A DNA stretch of 64,000 nucleotides from UBA7332 sp051652645 (GTDB lineage: Bacteria; Bacteroidota; Bacteroidia; Bacteroidales; UBA7332): positions 18,090 through 82,089 of the forward strand of contig JBOFUP010000040.1 in NCBI GenBank assembly GCA_051652645.1, written 5' to 3'. Within the stretch, counting starts at the first letter, position 1, and every line of letters begins with the position of its first letter. The translations under genes and the position numbers were made by a program. The notes beneath the pieces are model-generated. The model had not been told where the DNA came from. It did not search any database and was given only the letters and a program-made list of their open reading frames with translations. This document shows, in pieces, positions 18,675 to 26,106 of this stretch.

Positions 18675-19373
18675 TTATGCATTAGTTAATCTCTGAACTT
18701 GTTGAATCAGCCACTCGTTTTGCTCTTCAATACTTATATTAGAATTATCAAGAACAAGAGCATCTTGAGCTTGACGCAGAGGGCTCTCAGTGCGGTTCAT
18801 GTCTATATTGTCACGTTCAACTACGTTATGTAGTATTTCATCGAAATTAACCCTTTCTCCTTTAGCATTAAGCTCGTCATACCTACGTTGAGCTCTAACT
18901 TGAGCAGATGCCTTGACAAAGATTTTTAGTTCTGCATCAGGGAAAACGACTGTGCCAATATCCCTTCCATCCATCACTATACCTTTCTCTTTGCCCATTG
19001 CTTGCTGCATTTCGACTAATGCTTTGCGAACAAATCCAATGGCTGCTATATGACTTACGTTGTTCGATACCTCCATTAGTCGGATGTCATTCTCAACTAG
19101 TTCACCATTTAGATAGGTGTCTGGGCGTTGTGTTTGGCTATTGAATCTAAATGAAATCTCTATATTACTCATTTCATTCTCTAGCCTATTGAGATCAATT
19201 TCGCCGGAATTGGATATTATACCATTACGAAGAGAATAAAGAGTGATAGTTCTGTACATAGCACCACTGTCAACATAAATATAGCCTAAGTTTTTTGCTA
19301 ACTCCTTAGCCATAGTGCTTTTACCACAAGATGAGAAGCCATCAATAGCAATAGTTATCTTATTTTTCATCAC
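18675..19373 (-). CDS. cmk: Cytidylate kinase
   Basis: Transfers phosphate from ATP to CMP/dCMP. The P-loop is IAIDGFSSCGKSTMAKELA at residues 7-25; other family marks are YVDSGAMYRTITLY, GRDIGTVVFPDA and KASAQVRAQRRYDE. 232 residues, full length. It sits between porQ (12 bp upstream) and ispH (11 bp downstream) in one transcription unit. Coupling to PorQ is positional and conserved, not obviously functional. Confidence 0.95.
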   Translation of the reverse strand: MMKNKITIAIDGFSSCGKSTMAKELAKNLGYIYVDSGAMYRTITLYSLRNGIISNSGEIDLNRLENEMSNIEISFRFNSQTQRPDTYLNGELVENDIRLMEVSNNVSHIAAIGFVRKALVEMQQAMGKEKGIVMDGRDIGTVVFPDAELKIFVKASAQVRAQRRYDELNAKGERVNFDEILHNVVERDNIDMNRTESPLRQAQDALVLDNSNISIEEQNEWLIQQVQRLTNA

Positions 19374-19385
19374 GAATATTCTGTA

Positions 19386-20414
19386 TTACAATTTAAATTT
19401 CTCGAAACTAGTTGTTACACCCAACATGAAACTCCCTCCACCAGGATTTCTCTGGAAATAGGACATTCCAACTTGAAACTGCTTTAAGCGTAACCCTGTA
19501 CCAAACGAGAATCCATAGATTCCTTTTCTGTTTTGTATAGCAAAGTCAGCTTGTGCTTTAGGATTGAATCCAACAGATATGTAAAAGTTGTTTGATGGTA
19601 CAAAGTCAATACCAAATACGAGGTGTTTTGCCATGGTTAGGAAAACGTTATCCTTTTTAGGCTCCTGCTGCTCTTCTCCAAAGGAGTTATTCTCTTTTTG
19701 GCGATAAACGCTCATATCCCATCTGTTAAGTTGCCATGCTGTTAGGTGGAACCTAAATGGGGCGTGCCTCATTTTATGTGATAGTCCAAGTTGAATATCC
19801 CAAGGAATGGATTGATCAACATTCTCGAAGCTCTTGATCTCACCTCCGAGATTTTTGAACACCAACCCTGCTGTGAAGTTACCCTGAGGATGTACATAGC
19901 TTAATCCTAGATCAGCTGCAAGCCCCCAAGCAGAGTATCTCTCATAGCCAGAGTAAATCAATTTTGCAGTTACACCAGCTCGGATTGTATTTGTCAATTG
20001 ATATGAATATGTTCCTTGAATAGAGAGATCTCGAGCTGAAAATTCACCCAAATAGATGTTCTCTTCAGTTGTCTCCTTAAATGTGCCATAATCAAGATAG
20101 GTTGCACCCACAGCCCAAGCACCACGATAACCAACAAACTGTCCGTATATAAAGCTACCCATATTTATGTCGGATACATAATTGGTGTAGTTTAAAGATA
20201 ATTGTTGGTGGTGCTTATCTGGAGAGAGTAGTCCTGGATTCTCTAGAGCTATAGATATCTCATCACTGGTAAAAGATACGTTAGTGCTACCTAAAGCAGC
20301 TACTTGAGCTGATTGTGGAAGATTTAGGAATTCAAATCCCTTATCTCTTCCTTCTGCCTCTAAGCTCGTGGCACTCAAGAGTAGGCTAATAAGTAGTGTA
20401 GTATATTTATTCAT
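19386..20414 (-). CDS. porQ: Type IX secretion system outer-membrane protein PorQ
   Basis: 342 residues with a Sec signal peptide (MNKYTTLLISLLLSATSLEA) followed by an amphipathic beta-barrel of the PorV/FadL-like type; near the N-terminus it has GFEFLNLPQSAQVAALGS, a hallmark of PorQ. In Porphyromonas, PorQ partners with PorU/PorV/PorZ in the attachment complex that processes type IX secretion cargo, and its gene is followed by cmk and ispH as here. This implies that the organism has the type IX system. A sorting-tail remnant at 51661 agrees with that. Confidence 0.9.
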   Translation of the reverse strand: MNKYTTLLISLLLSATSLEAEGRDKGFEFLNLPQSAQVAALGSTNVSFTSDEISIALENPGLLSPDKHHQQLSLNYTNYVSDINMGSFIYGQFVGYRGAWAVGATYLDYGTFKETTEENIYLGEFSARDLSIQGTYSYQLTNTIRAGVTAKLIYSGYERYSAWGLAADLGLSYVHPQGNFTAGLVFKNLGGEIKSFENVDQSIPWDIQLGLSHKMRHAPFRFHLTAWQLNRWDMSVYRQKENNSFGEEQQEPKKDNVFLTMAKHLVFGIDFVPSNNFYISVGFNPKAQADFAIQNRKGIYGFSFGTGLRLKQFQVGMSYFQRNPGGGSFMLGVTTSFEKFKL

Positions 20415-20485
20415 GAGTTACAACTTAAGTATTGAGATCTGTTTCATTGGGAGTAATATATTATTTAACTCTCAGATATGAGCAC

Positions 20486-20493
20486 CAAAGGTA
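20486..20493 (-). promoter_or_regulatory. Promoter -7 box of porQ-cmk-ispH
   Basis: Plus-strand CAAAGGTA reads TACCTTTG on the minus strand, about 70 bp before the porQ start. Confidence 0.5.
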
Positions 20494-20586
20494 ACTCTTT
20501 TTTCTTAGCTAGAAATATAGATTATGAACAAAGCAGCTACTAAGTTGTTCTACAATTATTGAACATATTAATAGTAATGGTGCATT

Positions 20587-21192
20587 ATGAAACACTTGGT
20601 AATATTTTCGCATCCCAATCCTAAGAGCTTTAGTCACGCCATCCTTAAGGAGTATACAGAGGTGTTGATGGGCCAGGGTAATGAAGTAAAAATTAGAGAT
20701 CTCTATGAGATAGGCTTCAATCCCGTGCTGTCAACAAAAGATTTTGAAGCAATATTTGCAGGTAAAGTACAAGAGGATGTAAAGAAAGAGCAAGATCTTG
20801 TGGATTGGGCAGATGTGATCACATTCATCTATCCTATATGGTGGACTGGACTTCCAGCTATAGTAAAGGGATACATTGATCGTGTGTTCTCTTACGGCTT
20901 TGCTTATGAGTCTACTAAAAATGGGATAGTTGGAAAACTATCTTCTAAAAGAGTGGTCATGTTAACTCCTATGGGGACTCCTCTTCAAGTATATCAAGAA
21001 AGAGGCATGCTTGTTGCAATGGAGCAGACAATGGATGTGGGAATATTCAAGTTTTGTGCTATACAGAATGTTACTCACCACTTCTTCGGTGGGGTAACAA
21101 GTTGCTCAAAAGAGGAACGAGATAAAATGTTGATGGATGTAAGGCTTGTAGCTCGCCAACAAACTGGCGAAGTCAATGATATATACTTGTAA
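20587..21192 (+). CDS. NAD(P)H oxidoreductase, flavodoxin-like fold (NQO1/KefF family)
   Basis: 201 residues. FMN-binding quinone-reductase fold: the N-terminal phosphate loop is IFSHPNPKSFSHAIL, and the family signature YPIWWTGLPAIVKGYIDRVFSYGFAY lies near residues 80-105. Such enzymes perform two-electron reduction of quinones or drug-like electrophiles, or act as regulators of KefB/C potassium efflux. No Kef channel is nearby, so a detoxifying quinone reductase is more likely. The gene is monocistronic and ends in a shared terminator. Confidence 0.88.
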   Translation: MKHLVIFSHPNPKSFSHAILKEYTEVLMGQGNEVKIRDLYEIGFNPVLSTKDFEAIFAGKVQEDVKKEQDLVDWADVITFIYPIWWTGLPAIVKGYIDRVFSYGFAYESTKNGIVGKLSSKRVVMLTPMGTPLQVYQERGMLVAMEQTMDVGIFKFCAIQNVTHHFFGGVTSCSKEERDKMLMDVRLVARQQTGEVNDIYL

Positions 21193-21238
21193 TACACTCG
21201 TTTTTTTGTGTTTTTTTGTGTTTTTTGTTATATTTGAA

Positions 21239-21274
21239 AGAGGCTACACACTGTTGGTGAAGTGTGTAGCCTCT
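21239..21274. terminator. Bidirectional terminator
   Basis: A 14-bp perfect stem (AGAGGCTACACACT/AGTGTGTAGCCTCT) lies between convergent genes. It is preceded by a striking T-rich run with repeated GTTTTTT units (21200-21228), which gives the minus-strand transcript an A-rich end. Confidence 0.75.
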
Positions 21275-21292
21275 GCTATTTTTATTTATCCT

Positions 21293-22849
21293 TTACAGTG
21301 TAGCAGCAAGTGCTTCAGCACATCGCTCACCATCAATGGCCGCCGATACAATACCTCCAGCATATCCAGCACCTTCACCACATGGGTATAGACCTCTGAT
21401 ATTTAGGTGTTCAAGGCTTTCTCTATCACGAGGTATCCTTACAGGAGAAGAGGTGCGACTCTCAACACCTATCATTACAGCGTCGTCAGTTAAAAATCCA
21501 TGAGACATCTGACCAAATTTTTTGAAACCCTCACGAAGTCTATCCGTTACTATCTCTGGCATCCAAAAGTGAAGTGGAGATGACAAAAGACCAGGTGAAT
21601 AAGAACTCTCAGGAAGGGTGCCAGACAATTTCTTGTTAACGAACTCAACCATACGTTGAGCTGGAGCCGTCTGCTTCATTCCACCATTTTGCCAACAGTT
21701 TCGCTCTAGCTCTTCTTGAAATGAGAGCATAGAAAGAGCACCTTGTTCAGCATGATGTGATGGGAGATCTTCAGGACGAACCTCTACGACCATTCCAGAG
21801 TTGGCCCAACGGGATCCTCTGCTAGAAGATGACATACCATTTACTACAACTTGGTTTGGGCCAGTGGCAGCTGGTACAACAACCCCACCTGGGCACATAC
21901 AGAAGCTATAAACACCTCTCTCTTTTGATTGAGTAACAAAGCTATATTCGGCGGCAGGAAGATAATCCCCGCGACCATCTTTGCTATGATACTGAATCTG
22001 ATCTATCAACTCCTGTGGATGTTCTAGGCGAACGCCAACTGCTATAGCTTTTGACTCAATTAGTACCTGAGATTCGTTTAGATGTCTATACACATCCCTT
22101 GCTGAGTGCCCTGTTGCAAGGATAACCTTACCATGAAGTTCATTATCATCATTACAAATAATACCTTTGACTTGATTCTCTTCAATGATAAGACTCTTCA
22201 TCTTTGTATTGAAACGAACCTCACCTCCACAAGAGAGGATAGTTTCTCTGATGTTTGAGATTACACGCGGAAGCTTATCCGTACCAATATGTGGATGAGC
22301 ATCAACCAATATTGAGGTGGAGGCTCCGTGCTGGCATAGTATATTTAATACTCTATCGACAGATCCTCTTTTTTTACTGCGGGTGTATAGTTTTCCATCC
22401 GAGAAGGCTCCTGCACCACCCTCACCAAAGCTGTAGTTTGATTCAGGGTCAACAGAGTGCTCACGGCTAATAAGTGCAATATCTCGTTTTCTTTCTGCGA
22501 CAGGTTTGCCACGCTCAACAACGATAGGGCGCAATCCAGCTTCAATGAGCCTAAGAGCAGCGAATAGTCCTGCAGGCCCTGCCCCAACGACAATGACAGA
22601 TGGTGCCGAGCTTACATCTCTATACTCTATAGAGACGAACTCTTCGTTAGAAGGCAGTTCGTTGATAAACATATTCACCTTCAAGTTAATCATTACTTGA
22701 CGCTGTCGAGCATCTATTGAACGCTTCAAAATTCTTACAGCCTTAATGTCCTTTATTGCAATAGAATGCTCTTTAGATAGATACTCTATTAGTGCATCTT
22801 CTGATGCTGCTATTTTAGGTAGCACTCGCAGTTGGAGTTCTTTTATCAT
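21293..22849 (-). CDS. FAD-dependent oxidoreductase (COG2509-type dehydrogenase)
   Basis: 518 residues. An N-terminal ~80-residue alpha/beta domain (ELQLRVLPKIAASEDAL...) precedes a GxGxxG FAD-binding site, VIVVGAGPAGLFAALRLIEAG, followed by VVERGKPVAERKRD and the family-specific NYSFGEGGAGAFSDGKLYTR. A second FAD contact is at the end: GLYPCGEGAGYAGGIVSAAIDG. This family is widespread and conserved in Bacteroidetes, but its substrate is not established. A TACCTTTG promoter box lies 31 bp upstream of the ATG. Confidence 0.9.
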   Translation of the reverse strand: MIKELQLRVLPKIAASEDALIEYLSKEHSIAIKDIKAVRILKRSIDARQRQVMINLKVNMFINELPSNEEFVSIEYRDVSSAPSVIVVGAGPAGLFAALRLIEAGLRPIVVERGKPVAERKRDIALISREHSVDPESNYSFGEGGAGAFSDGKLYTRSKKRGSVDRVLNILCQHGASTSILVDAHPHIGTDKLPRVISNIRETILSCGGEVRFNTKMKSLIIEENQVKGIICNDDNELHGKVILATGHSARDVYRHLNESQVLIESKAIAVGVRLEHPQELIDQIQYHSKDGRGDYLPAAEYSFVTQSKERGVYSFCMCPGGVVVPAATGPNQVVVNGMSSSSRGSRWANSGMVVEVRPEDLPSHHAEQGALSMLSFQEELERNCWQNGGMKQTAPAQRMVEFVNKKLSGTLPESSYSPGLLSSPLHFWMPEIVTDRLREGFKKFGQMSHGFLTDDAVMIGVESRTSSPVRIPRDRESLEHLNIRGLYPCGEGAGYAGGIVSAAIDGERCAEALAATL

Positions 22850-22879
22850 ATTCTTTTATCTCTCTGATTATCTTTAGTG

Positions 22880-22887
22880 CAAAGGTA
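22880..22887 (-). promoter_or_regulatory. Promoter -7 box of the FAD oxidoreductase
   Basis: Plus-strand CAAAGGTA (minus TACCTTTG), 31 bp before the start codon. Confidence 0.55.
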
Positions 22888-23007
22888 ATGCTTTTGATCT
22901 AAGCATAGGGCTTACTATATGTAAAGAAAAAAAAAGCGACACCATAAGACCTGCAATTAACATGAGAGTCATATGATGTCGACAAATTTTATTACCTTTT
23001 AAAGAGC

Positions 23008-23535
23008 TTAATCAGGCAATTCTTGATGGTGCCTAACCGTTGCGTAACTATATAGTTCACTCACTCCATAGAATATCGCAAAAATACCAAATACTTTGGT
23101 TACAGCTGTAGCGACAGTAAAAGGATTCCAGATAACTAATACTGATCCAATAAATACTATGAGGGGAAATATATATAGATATCCCTTTCTCTCAATGCCT
23201 TTTCTGCTGGATTGAACGAGAATAGCAAGCTGTCCGACAGAAGCTATAAGTAGCAAGAATCCAAGGAAAAGGTAGAAGAAGTTTACAAAGAAACTTGGGA
23301 AGATAACTATTAGAATACCCAAAGTGAAACTCAATATAGCTTCTGGTGGGAAGTTCTGTCGTTTAAAGTAGGAGTAAATTAGTGGTATTACCCCAGATAA
23401 CAATAATAGTGCTCCAAGGATTATAACAATTAAGCGTTGGCTAGCCTCTGGCCAAACAAGAAAGCTGACTCCAGCAGCTATAGATAGTATACTTCTAGTG
23501 ATAGGAGCACCCAAACTTGAATAGAATCTGTACAT
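23008..23535 (-). CDS. HdeD/DUF308 family membrane protein
   Basis: 175 residues with six predicted membrane helices in three hairpins (for example IAAGVSFLVWP, LIVIILGALLLLSGVIPLIY, LGFLLLIASVGQLAIL). This repeat pattern is typical of HdeD/DUF308 proteins. E. coli HdeD is linked to acid resistance at high cell density; the function in anaerobes is unknown. It is transcribed away from groESL and shares the upstream region with it. Confidence 0.8.
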   Translation of the reverse strand: MYRFYSSLGAPITRSILSIAAGVSFLVWPEASQRLIVIILGALLLLSGVIPLIYSYFKRQNFPPEAILSFTLGILIVIFPSFFVNFFYLFLGFLLLIASVGQLAILVQSSRKGIERKGYLYIFPLIVFIGSVLVIWNPFTVATAVTKVFGIFAIFYGVSELYSYATVRHHQELPD

Positions 23536-23625
23536 AGTTTATCTGTAATTTGTGTTTATTTACTTCAACAATAGCCGATGCTATTGGGTTCATTATGCTA
23601 TATAAATATTTATGTTGTCAGTATT

Positions 23626-23641
23626 ATTCTGTCATTCTGTC
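23626..23641 (+). repeat. Tandem 8-bp repeat upstream of groES
   Basis: ATTCTGTC occurs twice head to tail, about 35 bp before the -24/-12 element. It could be a binding site for a heat-shock or enhancer-binding regulator; no inverted CIRCE sequence is present. Confidence 0.35.
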
Positions 23642-23674
23642 GCTAATGATCAACTTTTATGCCTCTATATCCAT

Positions 23675-23691
23675 TTGGCATAGTGATTGCT
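23675..23691 (+). promoter_or_regulatory. Sigma-54-type (-24/-12) promoter candidate for groES-groEL
   Basis: TTGGCATAGTGATTGCT matches the RpoN consensus YTGGCACG-N4-TTGCW at nearly every invariant position, with the correct GG-to-GC spacing. It lies 49 bp upstream of the groES start. No TANNTTTG box with good spacing was seen in the same place. Confidence 0.5.
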
Positions 23692-23739
23692 AAATTAGAT
23701 AGTATAGAATTATAAACAATAGCATAACATATAAAAATT

Positions 23740-24009
23740 ATGAAAATCAAACCATTGGCAGATAGAGTGCTGGTAAGACCAGCTGCTGCAGAAGAGAAAA
23801 CTATCGGAGGAATCATTATTCCTGATTCGGCTAAAGAGAAGCCTCTAAAGGGTGAGGTTCTGGCAGTTGGACAAGGAACGAAGGACGAAGAGATGGTTCT
23901 TAAAGTTGGTGAGACTGTTTTGTATGGCAAGTTTGCAGGGACAGAGATTGAAGTAGAGGGTGAGAAGCTTCTTATTATGCGTCAGTCGGATATCTTAGCT
24001 ACTATTTAA
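23740..24009 (+). CDS. groS: Co-chaperonin GroES
   Basis: 89 residues, the heptameric lid of the GroEL chamber. The N-terminus IKPLADRVLVRPAAAEEKTIGGIIIPDSAKEKP contains the mobile loop that docks on GroEL; the end KLLIMRQSDILATI is typical. groEL follows after 31 bp. The only clear upstream element is the -24/-12 sequence at 23675-23691. Confidence 0.98.
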   Translation: MKIKPLADRVLVRPAAAEEKTIGGIIIPDSAKEKPLKGEVLAVGQGTKDEEMVLKVGETVLYGKFAGTEIEVEGEKLLIMRQSDILATI

Positions 24010-24040
24010 TTGTTGAATAACTAAAATAAAGAGATACACT

Positions 24041-25681
24041 ATGTCTAAAGAGATAAAATATAATATGGATGCTCGTGACCTTCTTAAAAAAGGGGTTGAT
24101 GAGTTGGCAAATGCAGTTAAAGTAACTCTAGGTCCTAAGGGGCGTAATGTTATTATTGAGAAAAAGTTCGGCGCTCCTCATATTACTAAGGATGGAGTCT
24201 CTGTAGCTAAAGAGATTGAACTATCTGATCCTTATCAGAATATGGGTGCACAACTTGTTAAAGAGGTTGCCTCGAAGACTGGTGATGATGCTGGTGATGG
24301 TACGACTACTGCAACAGTGTTAGCACAATCTATCATCGGTGTAGGTATGAAAAATGTTACGGCAGGTGCGAATCCTATGGATCTCAAGCGTGGTATCGAC
24401 AAAGCTGTTACTAAGGTTGTCGAGAGCATCAAGTCACAGGCTGTTGAAGTATCTGATGACTTTGGTAAGATTGAGAGCGTTGCTCGTATCTCAGCTAACA
24501 ACGATCAAGAGATAGGATCTCTCATTGCTCAGGCTATGCGTAAGGTTACTAAGGATGGTGTTATCACTGTAGAGGAGGCTAAAGGAACAGAGACTACCGT
24601 TGAGGTGGTTGAGGGTATGCAGTTCGATCGTGGATATATCTCACCTTACTTTGCTACAAACACAGAGAAGATGGAGGTTGAGATGGAGAATCCTATGATT
24701 CTTCTATTCGACAAGAAAATATCTGTACTCAAAGATATGCTTCCAATCTTGGAGGGATCAGTTCAGTCAGGTCGTCCTCTATTGATCATCGCAGAGGATG
24801 TTGATAGTGAAGCTTTGGCTACTTTGGTTGTTAACCGTCTGCGTGGTTCATTGAAGATTTGTGCTGTTAAAGCTCCGGGATTCGGTGATCGTCGCAAAGA
24901 GATGCTAGAGGATATTGCAATCCTTACAGGTGCTATTGTTATCTCTGAAGAGAAGGGGCTTACTCTTGCTCAAGCTACTCTTGATATGTGTGGACGTGCA
25001 GAGAAAGTTGCTGTAAACAAGGAGAATACTGTTATTGTAAATGGAGGTGGTCAGCAGGAGATGATAGCTAACCGCGTACAGCAGATTAAAGGCCAAATCG
25101 AGGCAACAACTTCTGATTATGACCGAGAGAAGCTACAAGAGCGCTTGGCTAAATTGGCTGGTGGTGTTGCAGTTCTTTATGTAGGTGCTGCATCTGAGGT
25201 TGAGATGAAAGAGAAGAAGGATCGTGTTGACGATGCTTTATGTGCTACTCGAGCAGCTATCGAGGAGGGTACTGTCCCAGGAGGTGGTACTGCATATATT
25301 CGTGCTATTGAGGCTCTTGATGGCCTTAAGGGTGATAACGAAGATGAGACAACTGGTATCGAGATCGTTAAGCGTGCAATCGAGGAGCCTCTTCGTCAGA
25401 TAGCATTCAATGCGGGTGTTGAGGGAGCTGTTATTGTTCAGAAAGTGCGCGAGGGTGTTGGCTCATTTGGATATAACGCTCGAACTGATGAATTCCAAGA
25501 TCTTGTAGCTAATGGAGTTATTGATCCAGCTAAAGTTACTCGTGTAGCACTAGAGAATGCAGCTTCAATAGCAGGTATGTTCTTAACTACTGAGTGTGTC
25601 ATTGTTGAGAAAAAAGAGGAAGGTGCGGCAGCAGCTCCAGCTATGGCTCCAGGAATGGGCGGCATGGGTGGTATGATGTAA
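24041..25681 (+). CDS. groL: Chaperonin GroEL
   Basis: 546 residues, the ATP-driven folding chamber. The nucleotide site includes LGPKGRNVIIEKK and GDGTTTATVLA; the family signature AAIEEGTVPGGG is near residue 405; the C-terminus is the usual Gly-Met-rich tail (GMGGMGGMM). Cotranscribed with groES; a 24-bp-stem terminator follows. Confidence 0.99.
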   Translation: MSKEIKYNMDARDLLKKGVDELANAVKVTLGPKGRNVIIEKKFGAPHITKDGVSVAKEIELSDPYQNMGAQLVKEVASKTGDDAGDGTTTATVLAQSIIGVGMKNVTAGANPMDLKRGIDKAVTKVVESIKSQAVEVSDDFGKIESVARISANNDQEIGSLIAQAMRKVTKDGVITVEEAKGTETTVEVVEGMQFDRGYISPYFATNTEKMEVEMENPMILLFDKKISVLKDMLPILEGSVQSGRPLLIIAEDVDSEALATLVVNRLRGSLKICAVKAPGFGDRRKEMLEDIAILTGAIVISEEKGLTLAQATLDMCGRAEKVAVNKENTVIVNGGGQQEMIANRVQQIKGQIEATTSDYDREKLQERLAKLAGGVAVLYVGAASEVEMKEKKDRVDDALCATRAAIEEGTVPGGGTAYIRAIEALDGLKGDNEDETTGIEIVKRAIEEPLRQIAFNAGVEGAVIVQKVREGVGSFGYNARTDEFQDLVANGVIDPAKVTRVALENAASIAGMFLTTECVIVEKKEEGAAAAPAMAPGMGGMGGMM

Positions 25682-25700
25682 TCATACATTCTTTCCTGAT

Positions 25701-25752
25701 ATACAACAAATCCCCACTATCTCTAAGCAGAGATAGTGGGGATTTGTTGTAT
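25701..25752. terminator. Very strong bidirectional terminator after groEL
   Basis: A 24-bp perfect stem with a 4-base loop (5' arm starts ATACAACAAATCCCC; 3' arm ends GGGGATTTGTTGTAT) lies between groEL and the convergent small gene. Confidence 0.9.
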
Positions 25753-25756
25753 ATGT

Positions 25757-25939
25757 TCAATATTTACCAGATTTGCCATTGACACTCTTCTTGCGATTGC
25801 TTCTTAGATCGCGTGACTTTGGGTTGGTATTTGATGGTTGGTAATCTCTTGCAGCGCGAAGTAGTTTCTCGTCTTTTCGTGCATCCTCAAATGTTCTGCC
25901 TCTTTTGTTGGCCTCTCGTATCTCCTGCTTTGTTGCCAT
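25757..25939 (-). CDS. Small basic conserved-looking protein
   Basis: 60 residues, very rich in Lys/Arg (starts MATKQEIREANKRGRTFEDA, ends NRKKSVNGKSGKY), with a helical N-half and a disordered tail. No known domain recognised; the charge suggests RNA or DNA binding. A minus-strand promoter box at 25972-25979 and the groEL terminator at its 3' end support a real gene. A longer overlapping frame in another phase is rejected. Confidence 0.6.
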   Translation of the reverse strand: MATKQEIREANKRGRTFEDARKDEKLLRAARDYQPSNTNPKSRDLRSNRKKSVNGKSGKY

Positions 25940-25971
25940 ATTGGGTCTGTATTATATAATTTATTGCAATG

Positions 25972-25979
25972 CAAAGGTA
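25972..25979 (-). promoter_or_regulatory. Promoter -7 box of the small basic protein gene
   Basis: Plus-strand CAAAGGTA, minus TACCTTTG, 32 bp before the ATG. Confidence 0.55.
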
Positions 25980-26051
25980 TTAAAATATGTGACATAATAA
26001 AGAGTGTTTTCGTTAACGGTAAAAGAGTAAGAAAACATTCATTAATATAAC

Positions 26052-26081
26052 CTTGCTAGCTTAAACTTAATACTATATTTG
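26052..26081 (+). promoter_or_regulatory. Promoter of the [FeFe]-hydrogenase
   Basis: CTTG at 26052-26055 and TATATTTG at 26074-26081, 18 bp apart; the start codon is 25 bp downstream. Confidence 0.5.
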
Positions 26082-26106
26082 TATCGTAATTTAACCACAA
26101 AGGCGT

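Noticed and set aside
21200..21228. T-rich repeated GTTTTTT stretch as a separate repeat element
   Set aside because: Too short and simple; most likely part of the convergent terminator region.
21176..21391. Plus-strand 71-codon frame after the flavodoxin-fold gene
   Set aside because: It runs through the T-rich run and terminator hairpin into the antisense of the FAD oxidoreductase.
25804..25995. Alternative minus-strand frame over the small basic protein
   Set aside because: It would start upstream of and overlap the TACCTTTG promoter; the 25757-25939 frame has the better composition and position.
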